Shown: positions 49,340 to 60,545, numbered from the stretch's first letter. The stretch is DNA of 64,000 nucleotides from Sphagnum magellanicum (GCA_021904315.1 CM038912.1:20409501-20473500); one strand, 5' to 3'. Numbers and translations: made by a program. The notes: a model not told the origin generated them from the letters alone.

Positions 49340-50860
49340 TTATTTTCAAGAGCATCAAGACCACAATTCTTCTTTTAGTTTAAAACTCATGGATACAATT
49401 GCATTCAAGGCATCATTCAACAACCAATGACCCAATGACTTCTTGATTGGTTTAAAACACAAGCAATTAGAACAATAGGGAAAACATTTATAATAATTTA
49501 TGATATATGCCATGTGAAAGGACATAACCAATAATCTTAGGACCAATTTGCCTATTATAATAAATGGCAATGATTTTTTCAATTGAAAAACTTCCTAAAA
49601 CATGATTGCTTTTTTTGCAAACTTGCACAAATCAAATCTCCAATCATAAGGCAAAAATTTGGAGCAACAAAATTCAAATCAATGGAAAAAAACAAAAAAC
49701 CAAAATATAACAATTGGCATTTTACCTTGTTTTAACTAGTGTGTTCAAATTCTCAAGCCTTAGGCTTGCAATAATGCAACCTTTCATTAGTCTTGTTTTT
49801 TCCCCTAACTTTTTATTCCATGTTATACATTTTTACAAATCTACCTAGGCAAATTTGATGGAAACCTATTTCAAACCCCTTCTTTCATCAACAATTGCAT
49901 ATTAACAAGCCTTAAAGAAAGCATGTCCAAAAAATGTGCTCTAAAAACTTTCCATCACACCCAAAGTTTTATAATTGACCATTGAGTTTATAATAGTTAT
50001 CACGATATTCAAATTTGACCCTTCAATGTCTTTGACATAAACAAGAATTTTTTTTTTCAATCCATATTGTTATAAAAGTTTTTATAGTTATTTTTCAATG
50101 TTTGCTTGAAAGTTTTAGATGTTTCAAACAAGCCAATTGTAATATGTTTCAGCACCCAATCTTTTCCTAAGAAATTGAAAACCAATGCAAAAACATCATG
50201 TGCCTCTTTGGACATCCAAAGATAAAAACTTACAATAATAAAAATGTAATTTGCTAAAAGTAGAAGACATATGTTTATTTTGTCTTTTCAACTAAATATA
50301 GTAACATTTCTTAACTAAAGGCTTTTCTAAAAAGGGAAACAACATAACAACATAATTATACTACCAAATATTTCAACCAAATATTTCAACAAATTGAATG
50401 GGCAAATGATTTTTAACAACAAAAAGACCCAAGTTTTCCAAAAATCCCTTATGGTGCACATTATCCTTTTTGAAAGGATTTATGGCATCAAAATATTTAG
50501 AAATTACATTCACATTTACTATAACCTTTTATTTGTTAACTATCTTTCCGTTAAACTTTTCTTGTTGTTGTTCTTCCTTAAAAGTTTTTACAATTAATCA
50601 ATGGTTTGCATCAACATGTTTTTTCAATACAATTATCTCATTTTTCTTAAAATATGAAACTAGACCTTTCTTTAGCCTTGCTCTTTGTTCCAATTATGCA
50701 TGACCTACTAGTCTACTATAACATAACATGCAACACATGACTTGTGGCACTTTGACATCAACTTTTGACTCATCATTGACACAAAAGATTGCCCAAGTTG
50801 AAGATTTTTTTTCCATGGGGTGTTCACTTATCTTTTTGTTCGTGCATTTTTTTCAAAATG
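49340..50860 (-). pseudogene. hAT transposase remnant, copy 3, with BED zinc finger
   Basis: Reading downwards: a BED-type finger near 50580-50790, with CCMLC for the Cys pair, KGLVSYFKKNEIIVLKKHVDA, and a closing His. Next is the core block FYLWMSKEAHDVFALVFNFL (about 50160-50225), then KHITIGLFETS, and ILVYVKDIEGSNL near 50010-50045, where one extra codon separates KD and EGSNL. It continues to GHWLLNDALNAIVS (49390-49430). The dimerisation domain expected below 49350 was not found. Stops and frame changes are frequent. It belongs to the same family as copies 1, 2 and 4. Confidence 0.7.
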
Positions 50861-51359
50861 GTTTGCATTGTATCCTTAATTTCTAATTGAAAACTTGGCA
50901 ACTTTCAAACCTTTTTTCTTTAGTTTTCTCATGCGTTCACATGATGCATTATGCAAACAAATTATCAATGAAAATATGAAAGTGTAAAATTGCCTCAAAT
51001 GTACATTAAAAATGTAAATCAAAAGTTCGAAAAATCTTCTTCTTCCAAGTTAAGACTTGTGGAACTTGCAAGCTTGTCTTGTACAAACAAACAAACATAA
51101 TATCGAAACATTATTTCAAACATACATACAACAATATACAAAACAAAAGACTAAACAATGTACACTTAGGGAAAAAATACAAACATTTTTTTTTTAAAAC
51201 TTGAAAAAAGAGTCAAAGACATATTTGAAGTGCATATGTTGGTGTTGAACCCTAAACTCTAAACCAAAATACTTGAGCCTCCAATAAAACTTTAACCTAA
51301 ACAATAAGGTAAGGGTAGTAACAACCATAAAAATGGGGAAAATAGACAAACAACACTTG

Positions 51360-51690
51360 TAAAACACTATCAACACCATGAACTACATTGGCAACATTCG
51401 AACATGCACTAACAACACACAAAAAACATTGATAACACCTTGAAAAGCCTAGCAATGCCTAAGCAACACTATAAGCACCTAAACAACATTAACAACACTT
51501 GCAACACCCCATAAAACATTGGCAATGACTGAACAACACGAATAGAACTTGCAACACAAAGAGTAGTGCCAAAAACACTTGAACAACACTTACAACACAC
51601 ACCAAAAACACCAAAAACACTTGAATAATGTCACAACACATAACATTCGTAGAACACATGAACAACACTAAGAGCTGAAAAGCAACCTCG
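51360..51690. repeat. AACAC-rich degenerate minisatellite
   Basis: The plus strand repeats AACACTTG, AACAACACT and GCAACAC with irregular spacing for about 330 bp. The array has no fixed period. It is low complexity and not protein-coding. Confidence 0.6.
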
Positions 51691-51899
51691 AACGTCCATG
51701 AGCAACATCAATGCCCATGAAACACTAGATTTGCTTCCAATAATTACAACCAACACCTATAGTCAAAAAGAAACAATGAAGCACTTGATCAATGCCTTAA
51801 AAAAAAACAATATTTGTGACAACAACAAGAAACTAACAAGGAGAGAAAGGAAACCTAGAAAAAAAATGATGAAAACCCAACAACACTTGCAATAATTAA

Positions 51900-53100
51900 A
51901 AAATAAAAAAGAGCAAATCTTTCTAACAAGAATGAAAAAAATATTGCAACTAACAAAGAGTTAATCACTAGTCACAAGTTAGAGCAAGCAAAAAAAAAAC
52001 ACATGAAACAAAAAATTGTTGAGCTTTTTATCTCTTATTCCCCATGTGAGAAGAGAAGCACCTCAAACTATATCCACTTCCTTTAACCTGAGCCCTAAAC
52101 AATTACCTAACCAAAATGTAGGTAGCTTAGGACCTAAGACCCAATCTCTAAACTCTTTATATCCTAAACCCCTATAAACCATACCTGATGGTTGTCCATA
52201 TAATCTACTTAGGTATGAAAAAATTAAAATTTTAATGAAAAATTATTTTTTTACAAATGAGTTATCTCAAAAATGATAAATGACATTTGAGTATCAACAT
52301 GGGTAGCACCTTAGATGATAGCCAACCAATTCTTATCAAGAGAACCAATTGATAACTGGCTCGATTATGAAGGGCAATTAATATTCGCACAAAGCTGGTT
52401 TGAACAACTCTCTACATATTGTTCAACAATTAATGCCATATGTATTTTATGGGAGGATCGTTAATCATGCTTCATTTTTAAAGCTGGAAAAAACAACACT
52501 AGTTTAGTGACCATTGCACTTGAACGTTAAAGGATGTTTTTAAATGCAAAGTAGTGTAGAATTATCCATCACCAATCATTACCTATGACAACACTTCTTT
52601 AGATCTTTGCTTCTGTGTTTCATTTTGAATGATTTGAAATGTTATGAGAGTGCTACCTCAAGCTCTAGAAATCATCTTTGAAGTGCAAAGCAAAAGGAAT
52701 AATGAAAAAATAGCAAGAAGAAAAAAAAGCTTTTCAACTTACAAAATTCAATTTTTTTTTTCCCTCTTTGGACCCCTCCTACTTTCAAAGCTTCTAACTT
52801 TCTCATTTCTTGTTCATTTTCAACGATTTAAAGTGCTATAGGAGTGCCACCTTTAGTTCTACAAATCATCTCAGAACTGTAATAACAATAATAGAACAAC
52901 ATACAAAGAATTGTTTAGGTGCTCGGGAACTGGCTTTGTAATGTTGTGTGGCTTGTTTTTTTTCAGTTCTTGACCCCCTCTACTTTGGGGGGGGGGTTGT
53001 AACTTTCTTGTTTTTAATCTGTTTTTGAAAAAAATTAATGCGTCAGATGCATCAAGAGGAAGTGTTCAAGTTTTGTTTGTACACCAAAAACAACAAAGCC
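51900..53100. other. AT-rich intergenic DNA without a recognisable gene
   Basis: Two related stretches occur at about 52625-52690 and 52800-52870 (ATTTTGAATGATTTGAAATG..., then GAGTGCTACCTCAAGCTCTA against GAGTGCCACCTTTAGTTCTA). They suggest a ~180-bp direct repeat. No gene is supported. Confidence 0.4.
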
Positions 53101-53133
53101 CTCCCTTAAATCTGGCTTGCCCTGAACACTTAA

Positions 53134-53355
53134 ATGTTCGCTCACCGACCGTTCTACCCTAGTGAAATGGCTAGTGAGCTGACCTCCTCCATTGCCAAAG
53201 GGAATATGAGAGCCAACGCCCACAATTGCATCATCCATTCGAAAGCTGCTATGTGGTACGCAAAGCCCTTGGCCTTGGGCTTTCTAGGAATAAGGGCCTA
53301 CTCAGGTGGAGGTGGAACCAAGCACATACCCAATTACGATAAAATCAATGATTGA
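53134..53355 (+). other. Isolated GC-richer 73-codon frame, unknown
   Basis: The frame starts at ATG 53134 and reads through ASELTSSIAKGNMRANAHNC, KAAMWYAKPLALGFLGIRAY and a glycine run, ending at 53355. It is less AT-rich than its surroundings and has a balanced amino-acid composition. It may therefore be a captured fragment or exon of a gene. I recognise no family, and no flanking exon or splice structure is evident. Confidence 0.2.
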
Positions 53356-53639
53356 GGGCTTTACTATATGTAAAGGCCCATAGGATTTTTTTGGGGGGTT
53401 TCCCATAATACCCAAAAGATACTCACGTATCACCAAAATAGAAGGGGAGGCAAGACATTTCAACAAAAGAGAACACCCACAAAGTTAGCATTATGTTTTT
53501 TGAAACAGCTTCCTTTCATGGATGAAAAGTTATGATGAGGAACATGCCCTCCAACTACACTCAAAAAATCCTACAAGGCCTTTCCAACTCAATTGTGGAT
53601 GAACTGACGTGGTATGTGGGGCACCTATCCTATAAACCA

Positions 53640-53935
53640 TTTTCCTTCTACCTCACACTACTTAGGTGACTACCTATGTAGAAGGATGAGTACCATAGTT
53701 CAGTAGGTAGGCCAAATATAAATGGTTCATATGAATGTAGGTAGGTAGGTATACAGGTAAACGACTTGCTAGCTATTAGGTAGGTAGATAGGTAGGTATG
53801 TAGATAGATGTAGAGGGTTGACGCATACCTAATCACTGTGGTTAGCAATGGAACAGTAATACAACCAAAAAAATGTTTTCTGTCCACACATCATCCATCC
53901 TGCTTTGTGGTGTAGTGCCATGTGTTTCTGACTCT
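53640..53935. repeat. TAGG-rich dispersed repeat, copy D
   Basis: It has the densest TAGG array in the window (TAGGTAGGTAGGTAT near 53740, and again near 53780-53800). It is followed by CACTGTGGTTAGCAATGG and CACACATCATCCATCCTG, which match the CACCCTGGTTAGCCAGGG and CACATATCATCTATC of the 54.6-kb copy. Confidence 0.55.
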
Positions 53936-54573
53936 ATAATCTTGAGAGCTAAGTGGGAAGTCCCATGGGTAAGTAGTAGGGCTTAGGGAATGTAAGTGGT
54001 TACTATGTAGGTAGCTAATACACTTGGTGGCTCCTACCAATGAGGTGAATGCATTGTGGATGGTTAGTATCAGTTTTGGTTGGTTATTGCTTGTTTTTAA
54101 ATAATTGTTGGGTGAGTTTTTTTTATCAAAAGTTTTTGAGATCACACAAGTTATCATTATCATTTTTTGAAAAAAAACCATCAATTATCAATTTCAGAAT
54201 CAAAATAATAACCCCAATTATCAATTTAACTGATTATATTTTGAACAATAATCCTCTATTATATGTAAGGGTTGGTTGTCAAATAACCATCTTCATGAAC
54301 TGGTTGATATTGGTAGGTAGGGTAGGTTTTAGGGGTTTTTAAAGTGTTTTCCTTCGTGTATTTAGGTTTTAGGGCCTTTTTTTTTTTGGGTGTAAGTCAT
54401 AAAGGTGTATTGCAATTTACAGTGAATGGGTTTAGGGTTTAACGACAACCTGTTTATAACCTATATGGATGAAACATCCAAGTAGTTTATCAGATTTTTG
54501 AAATTTCAATACCAGCTGGTTAAGGTTAAGGTTAAGACCACCCTGTTAAGGTTATGGTTAAGACCAACCTCAG

Positions 54574-55006
54574 CCTAGTCCAGACCAACACAGGGTGATC
54601 CTTGTTTTGGACAGCCACTGTGAACCAGCACCCACCAGTGCACCATCCACTCACGAGTGCAGCATCCACTGGATGCCTGTTATGACTCAGTTGTGGATGA
54701 TCCTCAACTGAGTTATTACCTGGTTTCATCTTGGTAACCGATTCTATAAGAAGTAGGTCTAACATATAGACAGGTAGGTAACAAAATAGGGGACTACTAG
54801 GTAAGTAGATAGTTTATACATAGTAGATAGGGGCTGTTCTTACTACCTACCTAGTTGGTAGGTAGTAAATAAAGCAACTGAGCTAATCACCCTGGTTAGC
54901 CAGGGAACTGGAACCCAACAGAAAACTGTTTCCTGATCACATATCATCTATCTTTGATGGTGCACTGGTGGGTGCTAGGGGTTCACTGTGGCTGTGTTAG
55001 ACTAGG
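54574..55006. mobile_element. TAGG-rich element with long imperfect inverted ends, copy B
   Basis: The left arm contains CCTAGTCCAGACCAACACAG, CAGCCACTGTGAACC and AGCACCCACCAGTGCACCAT. The right arm, reverse-complemented, contains CCTAGTCTAACACAGCCACA, GTGAACCCC and the same AGCACCCACCAGTGCACCAT. The core holds TAGGTAGGTA arrays. It is non-coding and about 430 bp long. It is the best-preserved member of the TAGG family in this window, and the arms could fold into a hairpin. No target duplication is evident. Confidence 0.65.
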
Positions 55007-55348
55007 TTGTGAGTTTAAGTGTTGGGTTAGGTTTGACTCCGGGTTTGATAGCACTGGTGAATCCTATAAGTGCCAACAACTGAGGGTTTGGAGAAGCAGG
55101 CATCTGATAAATCTGTCCATCTTTTAAATTTATTTTTTTATTAAAAAAAATCTGCCATACTTTATTTGAAGGTGAAGGTTCTGGATACAAGGCCTTCTGA
55201 ATCTTAGGTTGCGTCCTCAGGCTGGATTTGAGGTATGCCAACGGGAGGGGCCAAAAATCCAAAAGGCCCTATATCTAGAACCTTCTCCACTCAAATAGAG
55301 AAAACAACTCCTGCCAAAAACATTTCTTGCAAATTCTATTTTATATAA

Positions 55349-55744
55349 TAGAGATCTCTATCGGTGCTCAGTATGTGACGCTGCAAAAATATTTTTCTCA
55401 TCCAGGTTTTGTTATGCACTCTTTTGCAACCCCACCAATAAAACTGGAACTGGGACAGCAAATAGGTGGGGGACTACTAATAACAAACCACTTGGACCAA
55501 TCATTATGGTGAGCCAATCAGAAACACTGAGCAGCAGTTAGATAATATTTATTACACTCTTTTTTGCAGGTGCACAGCGCTGCTGAGCCTTTCACCAGGT
55601 TGACGGCCTTTTACCGGCCGCGTCAACTTGTGCAATTATGCTGAGCCAAAACTATTTTCCTGAGTCAAACTGGCATAGTTGGAATTTCTTCATCCATTTT
55701 TACTGTGCAGGATCACATACTGAGCACCGGTAGAGACGCTCTTA
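55349..55744. mobile_element. MITE with GCTCAGTATGTG-type ends, copy 2
   Basis: The left end contains GATCTCTATCGGTGCTCAGT. The right end, reverse-complemented, contains GCGTCTCTACCGGTGCTCAG. The inverted ends share GGTGCTCAGTATGTGA exactly and then CTGCA. The interior is non-coding and matches the 16.3-kb copy in the opposite orientation. It is about 395 bp long. Confidence 0.75.
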
Positions 55745-55946
55745 GTTGGGACTAGACCAAGAGGTTTTCATCAAAACCTGCAACTGGAAGACCTAGGTTA
55801 TAATACCCTACCACTGACAAAAGAATCCCAAGGATGCTCAGAGTTACACCATTCCCCAGGGCAGAGAGGATGTGCTAAGGGTATTATCAGTGTCCTCCTG
55901 TCCAGGCACCTCTATGCAGTGTACATTTGTGCAGTTGGGGGCGTTT

Positions 55947-56950
55947 CTAGATTTCTAAAACACTCACAGAAAAATCCAAAGTGTACCTATGTATATTCGC
56001 TAAGGTATAATTCTTTTTTGTGTAAGTGAAGCGCGCATTACTGACATGCCTTTCTAGGCTGACCCTTAAGTGTGAGGATTTGCCTAGTTGGGGCTCAAGT
56101 CCAAACCACTGTGGGGGTGGCCCTCGTGGTAAACTGGGTTGTGAGCAGTGTTTTTTGATTTGGCGAATTTTCGCAACCTGGCGACCAAAAAAAAAAAAAG
56201 GGCTGGCGAATTCAACAAAGGGATTTTTGAGATTTAAAAAAAAAATCGCCATATCTTGACCAAAAAAAACTTAGAAGCCGCCAGATTTAGACAGTGTGTT
56301 CCTGCAGGTCGTCAGAACTAGGCAGGATTCCATAAAAGATCTACTAGTCCACCTGAACAGTTGTCATTTACTGCTAATTAATGCTGATGATCTTAGTCAG
56401 TGCATCTACCTGAGGAATTTGAAAAAAAAACACTGGTTGTGAGTCTAAGTGTTGAGCTAGGTTTGACACCTGGTTTGACAACACTCATGAATTGTATAAA
56501 TGTCGACAATTGAAGGCTTCAGGAAGAGGGCTCAAGGCAATGTCCTCACCACATTAGATCCTTGAATTAGGCGCAAGTTTGCGATTGGGTTGTGAGATGG
56601 AAAATGATAATCCTAAGTGCCAAGGCCTTCAATCAGTTGGGAAGTTCAATCAGTTGGGAAGTTCGCAACTGGGTTTAGTCCCACCCATCAAGAGGTCAAG
56701 GTTAGTAGCCCCAGGTTATGAGATGAAGCTGAATGCTAAAACTAATCAAGTGCATGGCTTGCCATGTGTAAATAATTTAGGTGTTTTAACGAAGAGTGTG
56801 ATTGGAGGCATGGTTGCGAAGGTGCCAAGGTGAATTTGAGTGCGAGAGATTCTAAATTTCTAAAACACTCACAGAAAAATCCAAAGTGTACCTATGCAGG
56901 GCACCTTATATTCATAAAGGTATAATTATTTTAGTGTCAGTGAAGGGCGG
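55947..56950. repeat. Pair of ~90-bp direct repeats about 900 bp apart
   Basis: TTTCTAAAACACTCACAGAA and the following CCAAAGTGTACCTATG occur near 55956 and 56858. Each is followed by a diverged TAAGGTATAATT or AAAGGTATAATT and a GTGAAG segment. In addition, GTTGTGAGTTTAAGTGTTGG with its downstream AGGTTTGACTCCGGGTTTGA (about 55007-55045) recurs in diverged form near 56436-56475. These are remains of a larger repeat unit, with no recognised coding content. Confidence 0.6.
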
Positions 56951-56999
56951 CTTTCCCTCAGTAAAGTTTCATTCTCAAGAGAGGATGGCACCTTATACA

Positions 57000-57742
57000 T
57001 AAGGTGAATCTCCTCCTTTGCAAGCAAAATCAGAGGCATCCAAATTGTGCCAGATCTTTAGCCCAATAAGTTCCTCCAGTGGGGACATTCTGGGAATTCA
57101 GGTCCTGTGCTCAACTCCCACCCTATACCAGGCCCCCATTCCCAAAATGTCCCCACTCTCGATCCTAGAAGACAAGAAGGGATGTTACACATACGCCCTA
57201 AGAGTAGGATGAATCTTATGCCTACTCTTCCAGAAGGATCTTTTGCCTATGAATAGGTGTAAGATCTTTTCCACTCTTTAGGAGTAGGTGTAAAAACCTT
57301 TCCCCTCCACCTCATGCTCTACTTATGTTTAGGGTTATGATAATGTTCACTTTCAGTTTATAATGGGTAAAGCCATTATAATGGGTAAAGCCAGCAGGTG
57401 AGAACATTTTTCTCAAAATGTGAGGCTAGATGCAGTTGTTGTTGTTGGAGTGCCTTTACCCTGCACGAAACCCCCTAGGGCTCTTCATTATATTTCAAGG
57501 TTATTTCAATTTCTGATTGAAGCCATTGACAAGAATTTGACATTATCGAGTTATCCGTAAGTTCACCATGTATTCAACCTGTCTTTGGGCCTCCTTTCAC
57601 ACCCTATCCCCTCTTTCAGTGGTATCCACAAAGCAATGAAATTTTATTAAATCTCAGTATGAAATGCTCAAACTCAGCATTCAATTCACAAGGTTTGAGA
57701 CTAATTATAGTAGGTGTACAGGGAGGAGCAGTGAAAATATAT
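57000..57742. other. Intergenic DNA without a recognisable gene
   Basis: Short frames (57018-57212) have no domain. ATAATGGGTAAAGCCA is tandemly doubled near 57361-57391. Nothing else is supported. Confidence 0.4.
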
Positions 57743-57750
57743 GTAGCAAC
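57743..57750. repeat. Left 8-bp target-site duplication of the hAT element
   Basis: GTAGCAAC lies directly before the CAGTG end of the hAT element. It is repeated exactly at 60560-60567. Eight bases is the diagnostic duplication length for hAT insertion. Confidence 0.9.
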
Positions 57751-57769
57751 CAGTGCAGTCCAACAGCTA

Positions 57770-57900
57770 GCCAATAGCCGCAGTCGCCTGCAGCCACTCG
57801 TAGCCGCAAATCGGCTGCAGCTGCGGCCAGGATTTTTAGCAGCGGTCGGGTGCAGGCGGCTGTGCACCTCAATGGGCGGCTACAGCTGCGACGGTTATTC
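57770..57900. repeat. Left subterminal repeats of the hAT element
   Basis: Several copies and inverses of GCGGCTGCAG / AGCCGCAGTCGCC are packed here, for example AGCCGCAGTCGCC near 57777, AATCGGCTGCAGCTGCGG near 57809 and GGGCGGCTACAGCTGCGAC near 57875. In hAT elements such subterminal motifs are transposase-binding sites; that role is inferred here from family knowledge. Confidence 0.6.
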
Positions 57901-58248
57901 AAAGAGTACATCCTGATTGGTATCAATTTTCAAAGCGTCATGCATATTTATTATAAAGAAGCCAAATTAGCGTCATTAAAACAAGATATTTCGCCTTGGC
58001 AACCTTAGAAGTTAATACTAGAGTTCAAACTCCAGAGTTAGTGCTACTTTGCAACGCATTTTGCAGAGTAGCATATGGTGCTCACTACTTCTTAGTGCAA
58101 GTTTTTGACTTTGAAATTAACATTCTCAAATTTTGCGTCTTGACTGGCACAACACATCATGCAATGCTTCAAGTTGCTTGATGACCCTAAGAAAAATATA
58201 TCTGTTGATTTGACCAATAAGAACTCGTAGTATGCAGTGATACCCTTT

Positions 58249-60348
58249 ATGTCGAAGAATCGGACATCAACCAACAAGCTATGGGATCGCATGGGCTAGG
58301 TGGTCGTGAAGGCCAGTGGCGAGTGGGTGTGCCTCAATGTGGAGGTGGATGGCAAGGGGTGGACCAAGATGGTGTACATGTGCACCTGCATCAAACTCAC
58401 TTGCCTCAGTATTTACATATACAACTCGCGAGACGGCACATCGTTGATGAGTGCCCACACCTGCTCGGGTGTGGCTATTGCAGCTTCTTTTTCGAACAAC
58501 TTAGCCATTTGGGCGAGTAAGCGCATCATGCCAACCGACTCCGCCAAGTACAACATGACCAATGCCCTCGTCAACATGTGTTCGTGGGACATTCGTTCGT
58601 TCTCGTCGGTGGAGGGTGCAGGTTTCGAGAATGTCATCCAGACCGCCCTGGACATTAGCTTTGCAAGCAAGACGCCACTGCTCGTCGAGGACTTGTTACA
58701 GTCCCAACAGACCGTCAAGCGTAATACGATGGTCTGATTTGACAAAGGTGTCTTGAAGCTACAAGTCATCCTGCGCAAACATTTCATTGACAATGGGTGC
58801 GTTGCATTCTCCATTGACATTTGGATGGACAATGCCACATAGACGGTGTAAAATGCTAACACCCTGCACATGATCGATGATAATTGGGTCATGCACGCTC
58901 GCATTATGTCTTATAATGAGTTCAGCAAAGGCACGAGCCACATCGCGCCAATGATTCATCGCGACTTTGTTAACAACGTTCGCCTATTCATATCTTCGAA
59001 AGAGGACGAGGTGACGGTTCAGGCGACGGACTGGCAAGTGGTGGTCAAGTCAGATGCGGCGTCAAACAATAACGGAGCAGAAGGAATGTCGTCGCAGTTC
59101 GAGCTGCACTTGTGCTATTGCCATCGCTTGTCGACATGTATCAGCTATGTGCTACGGAAGTAGACCCGCGTGGTGGGCAGCATCAAGCAGCCAGTGGCCT
59201 ACCTTTTCTACGAAGAGTCCGAGTTGGTTTTTGACACGATTGATGATGCAAAGGTGCTGGTCACGTACATGAAGAAGATGCTCCTGAACAAGAAGTTGAA
59301 TAACAAGATGAAGTAGGATGTGGCGACGCACTTTGACGGTCTCCTCATCATGTTGCAGTCTGTGGCCACCGAACTAGCTACGTCCATCAAGCTGCTGAAA
59401 AAGAGGAAACGAGAGGAATGCGCCGAGTGCATCATCGAACCATTGTTCATTGAACTTATTCGACTACTACACTACTTCAAGTTGGCCAACAAGTCCTTGG
59501 AGCCGTTCCTCACGCCCACCATTCATCTCATCGACATGTGGTTTACCAAACTAACGGCCCACCTCTAACCGCGAGTTGAACCCATCACTATCAACGGTGC
59601 AGACGGTGAGAAGGTGACCATTGCAGCTGACAGTGACAAGATTGGCCCCATCAAGGCACTCATGCTCGGTCAGCTCAAGGAGAAATACTTCCTTAAGCCG
59701 CTCCACGCTGCCATTACCTACCTAGATCCGTTGCAAAAAAACCGCCTACTTAATTGCGGCTTCACTCGAGAGCTGATCGACCATGGCCTGCTCTACCTCA
59801 AAGACATTATGCGCAAGGTTGGCCCACCCAAGTAAATGGCAGTGTCCAAGTCCGATGACAAGCGTCCACTACTAGCAAAGAAGATTTGCGCCAAGAAGCC
59901 ACGCACCATCTTTGTCCATGTCGACCCTAGTCGAAATGACAGTAACAATGATTCTTCGGAGAGCGACAGTGACCACGAGCAAGGCGAGGCGGCCCAGCTC
60001 GAGGCCCTTATCAAGCACGAGTTGGCCTCGTATTGCTTGCTCAAGGCTGATAAGGGCAATAAGAAAGTTCTGCTTCAAGAGGATAAACGTAAAAGAGCCC
60101 AACCAGATGGCGAAGTCAAGCACGATGTCAGCTTGTTGCCATGGTGGAAAATCAAGTCTGCCAATTTTCCCATTCTAGCTCACACCACTTGTGCCATACT
60201 CTGCATTTTGGCTTTGAGTTTGATGCCAGAATGTTCATTTTCGTCTGTTGACAATACGTGGACCAACAAGCGCAACACGTTGAAGCCCAACACATTGAAC
60301 GCCCTCCTGTACCTCCGCTCCAATCAGGACCTAGACCATTCACAATAG
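58249..60348 (+). pseudogene. hAT transposase with eight nonsense codons in one unbroken frame
   Basis: From ATG 58249 to the TAG at 60346 a single frame of 700 codons reads as a hAT transposase. The N terminus has a Cys-rich patch (CTCIKLTC, later SAHTC) that may be a BED-like finger. Residues about 115-130 carry SFSSVEGAGFENVI, the usual block after the finger. FSIDIWMDN (about 187) and SDAASNNNGA (about 268) hold the expected catalytic aspartates. CYCHRLSTC is near 289. The dimerisation domain runs from LLPWWKIKSANFP (about 628) through a PECSFSSV segment to LNALLYLRSNQD. Stops lie at 58297, 58735, 58840, 58849, 59161, 59314, 59566 and 59833. I saw no frameshift. Each stop could arise by a single C-to-T change from CAG, CAA or CGA. 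Confidence 0.88.
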
Positions 60349-60429
60349 GTCAACATTTTTTTATAAACACATGAACGAATATGATGAAAACAATGATGCG
60401 GGGGAGAAGGCTACAACTGAAATGTTGTG

Positions 60430-60545
60430 GTGGTGGGCGGCTGCGATTGCAACTAGATATCGCTAGGTAAATTGGGCGACTGCGGCTACGATCGAGAATT
60501 TAGTTGGAATAAAACGGCCAGGCTGCGAGCAGATCCTGCAGGATG
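60430..60545. repeat. Right subterminal repeats of the hAT element
   Basis: GGGCGGCTGCGATTGCAAC, GGGCGACTGCGGCTACGATCG and CCAGGCTGCGAGCAG lie just inside the right end. They share the GCGGCTGCGA core with the left cluster. This matches the hAT pattern of subterminal binding motifs. Confidence 0.55.

Noticed and set aside
54420-54445. GGGTTTAGGGTTTAA, resembling plant telomere repeats
   Set aside because: Only about two units are present, too few for an interstitial telomere array. Such short matches are expected in AT-rich plant DNA.
58413-58904. 163-codon minus-strand frame in the hAT element
   Set aside because: It is antisense to the transposase frame, which carries all the recognisable hAT blocks.
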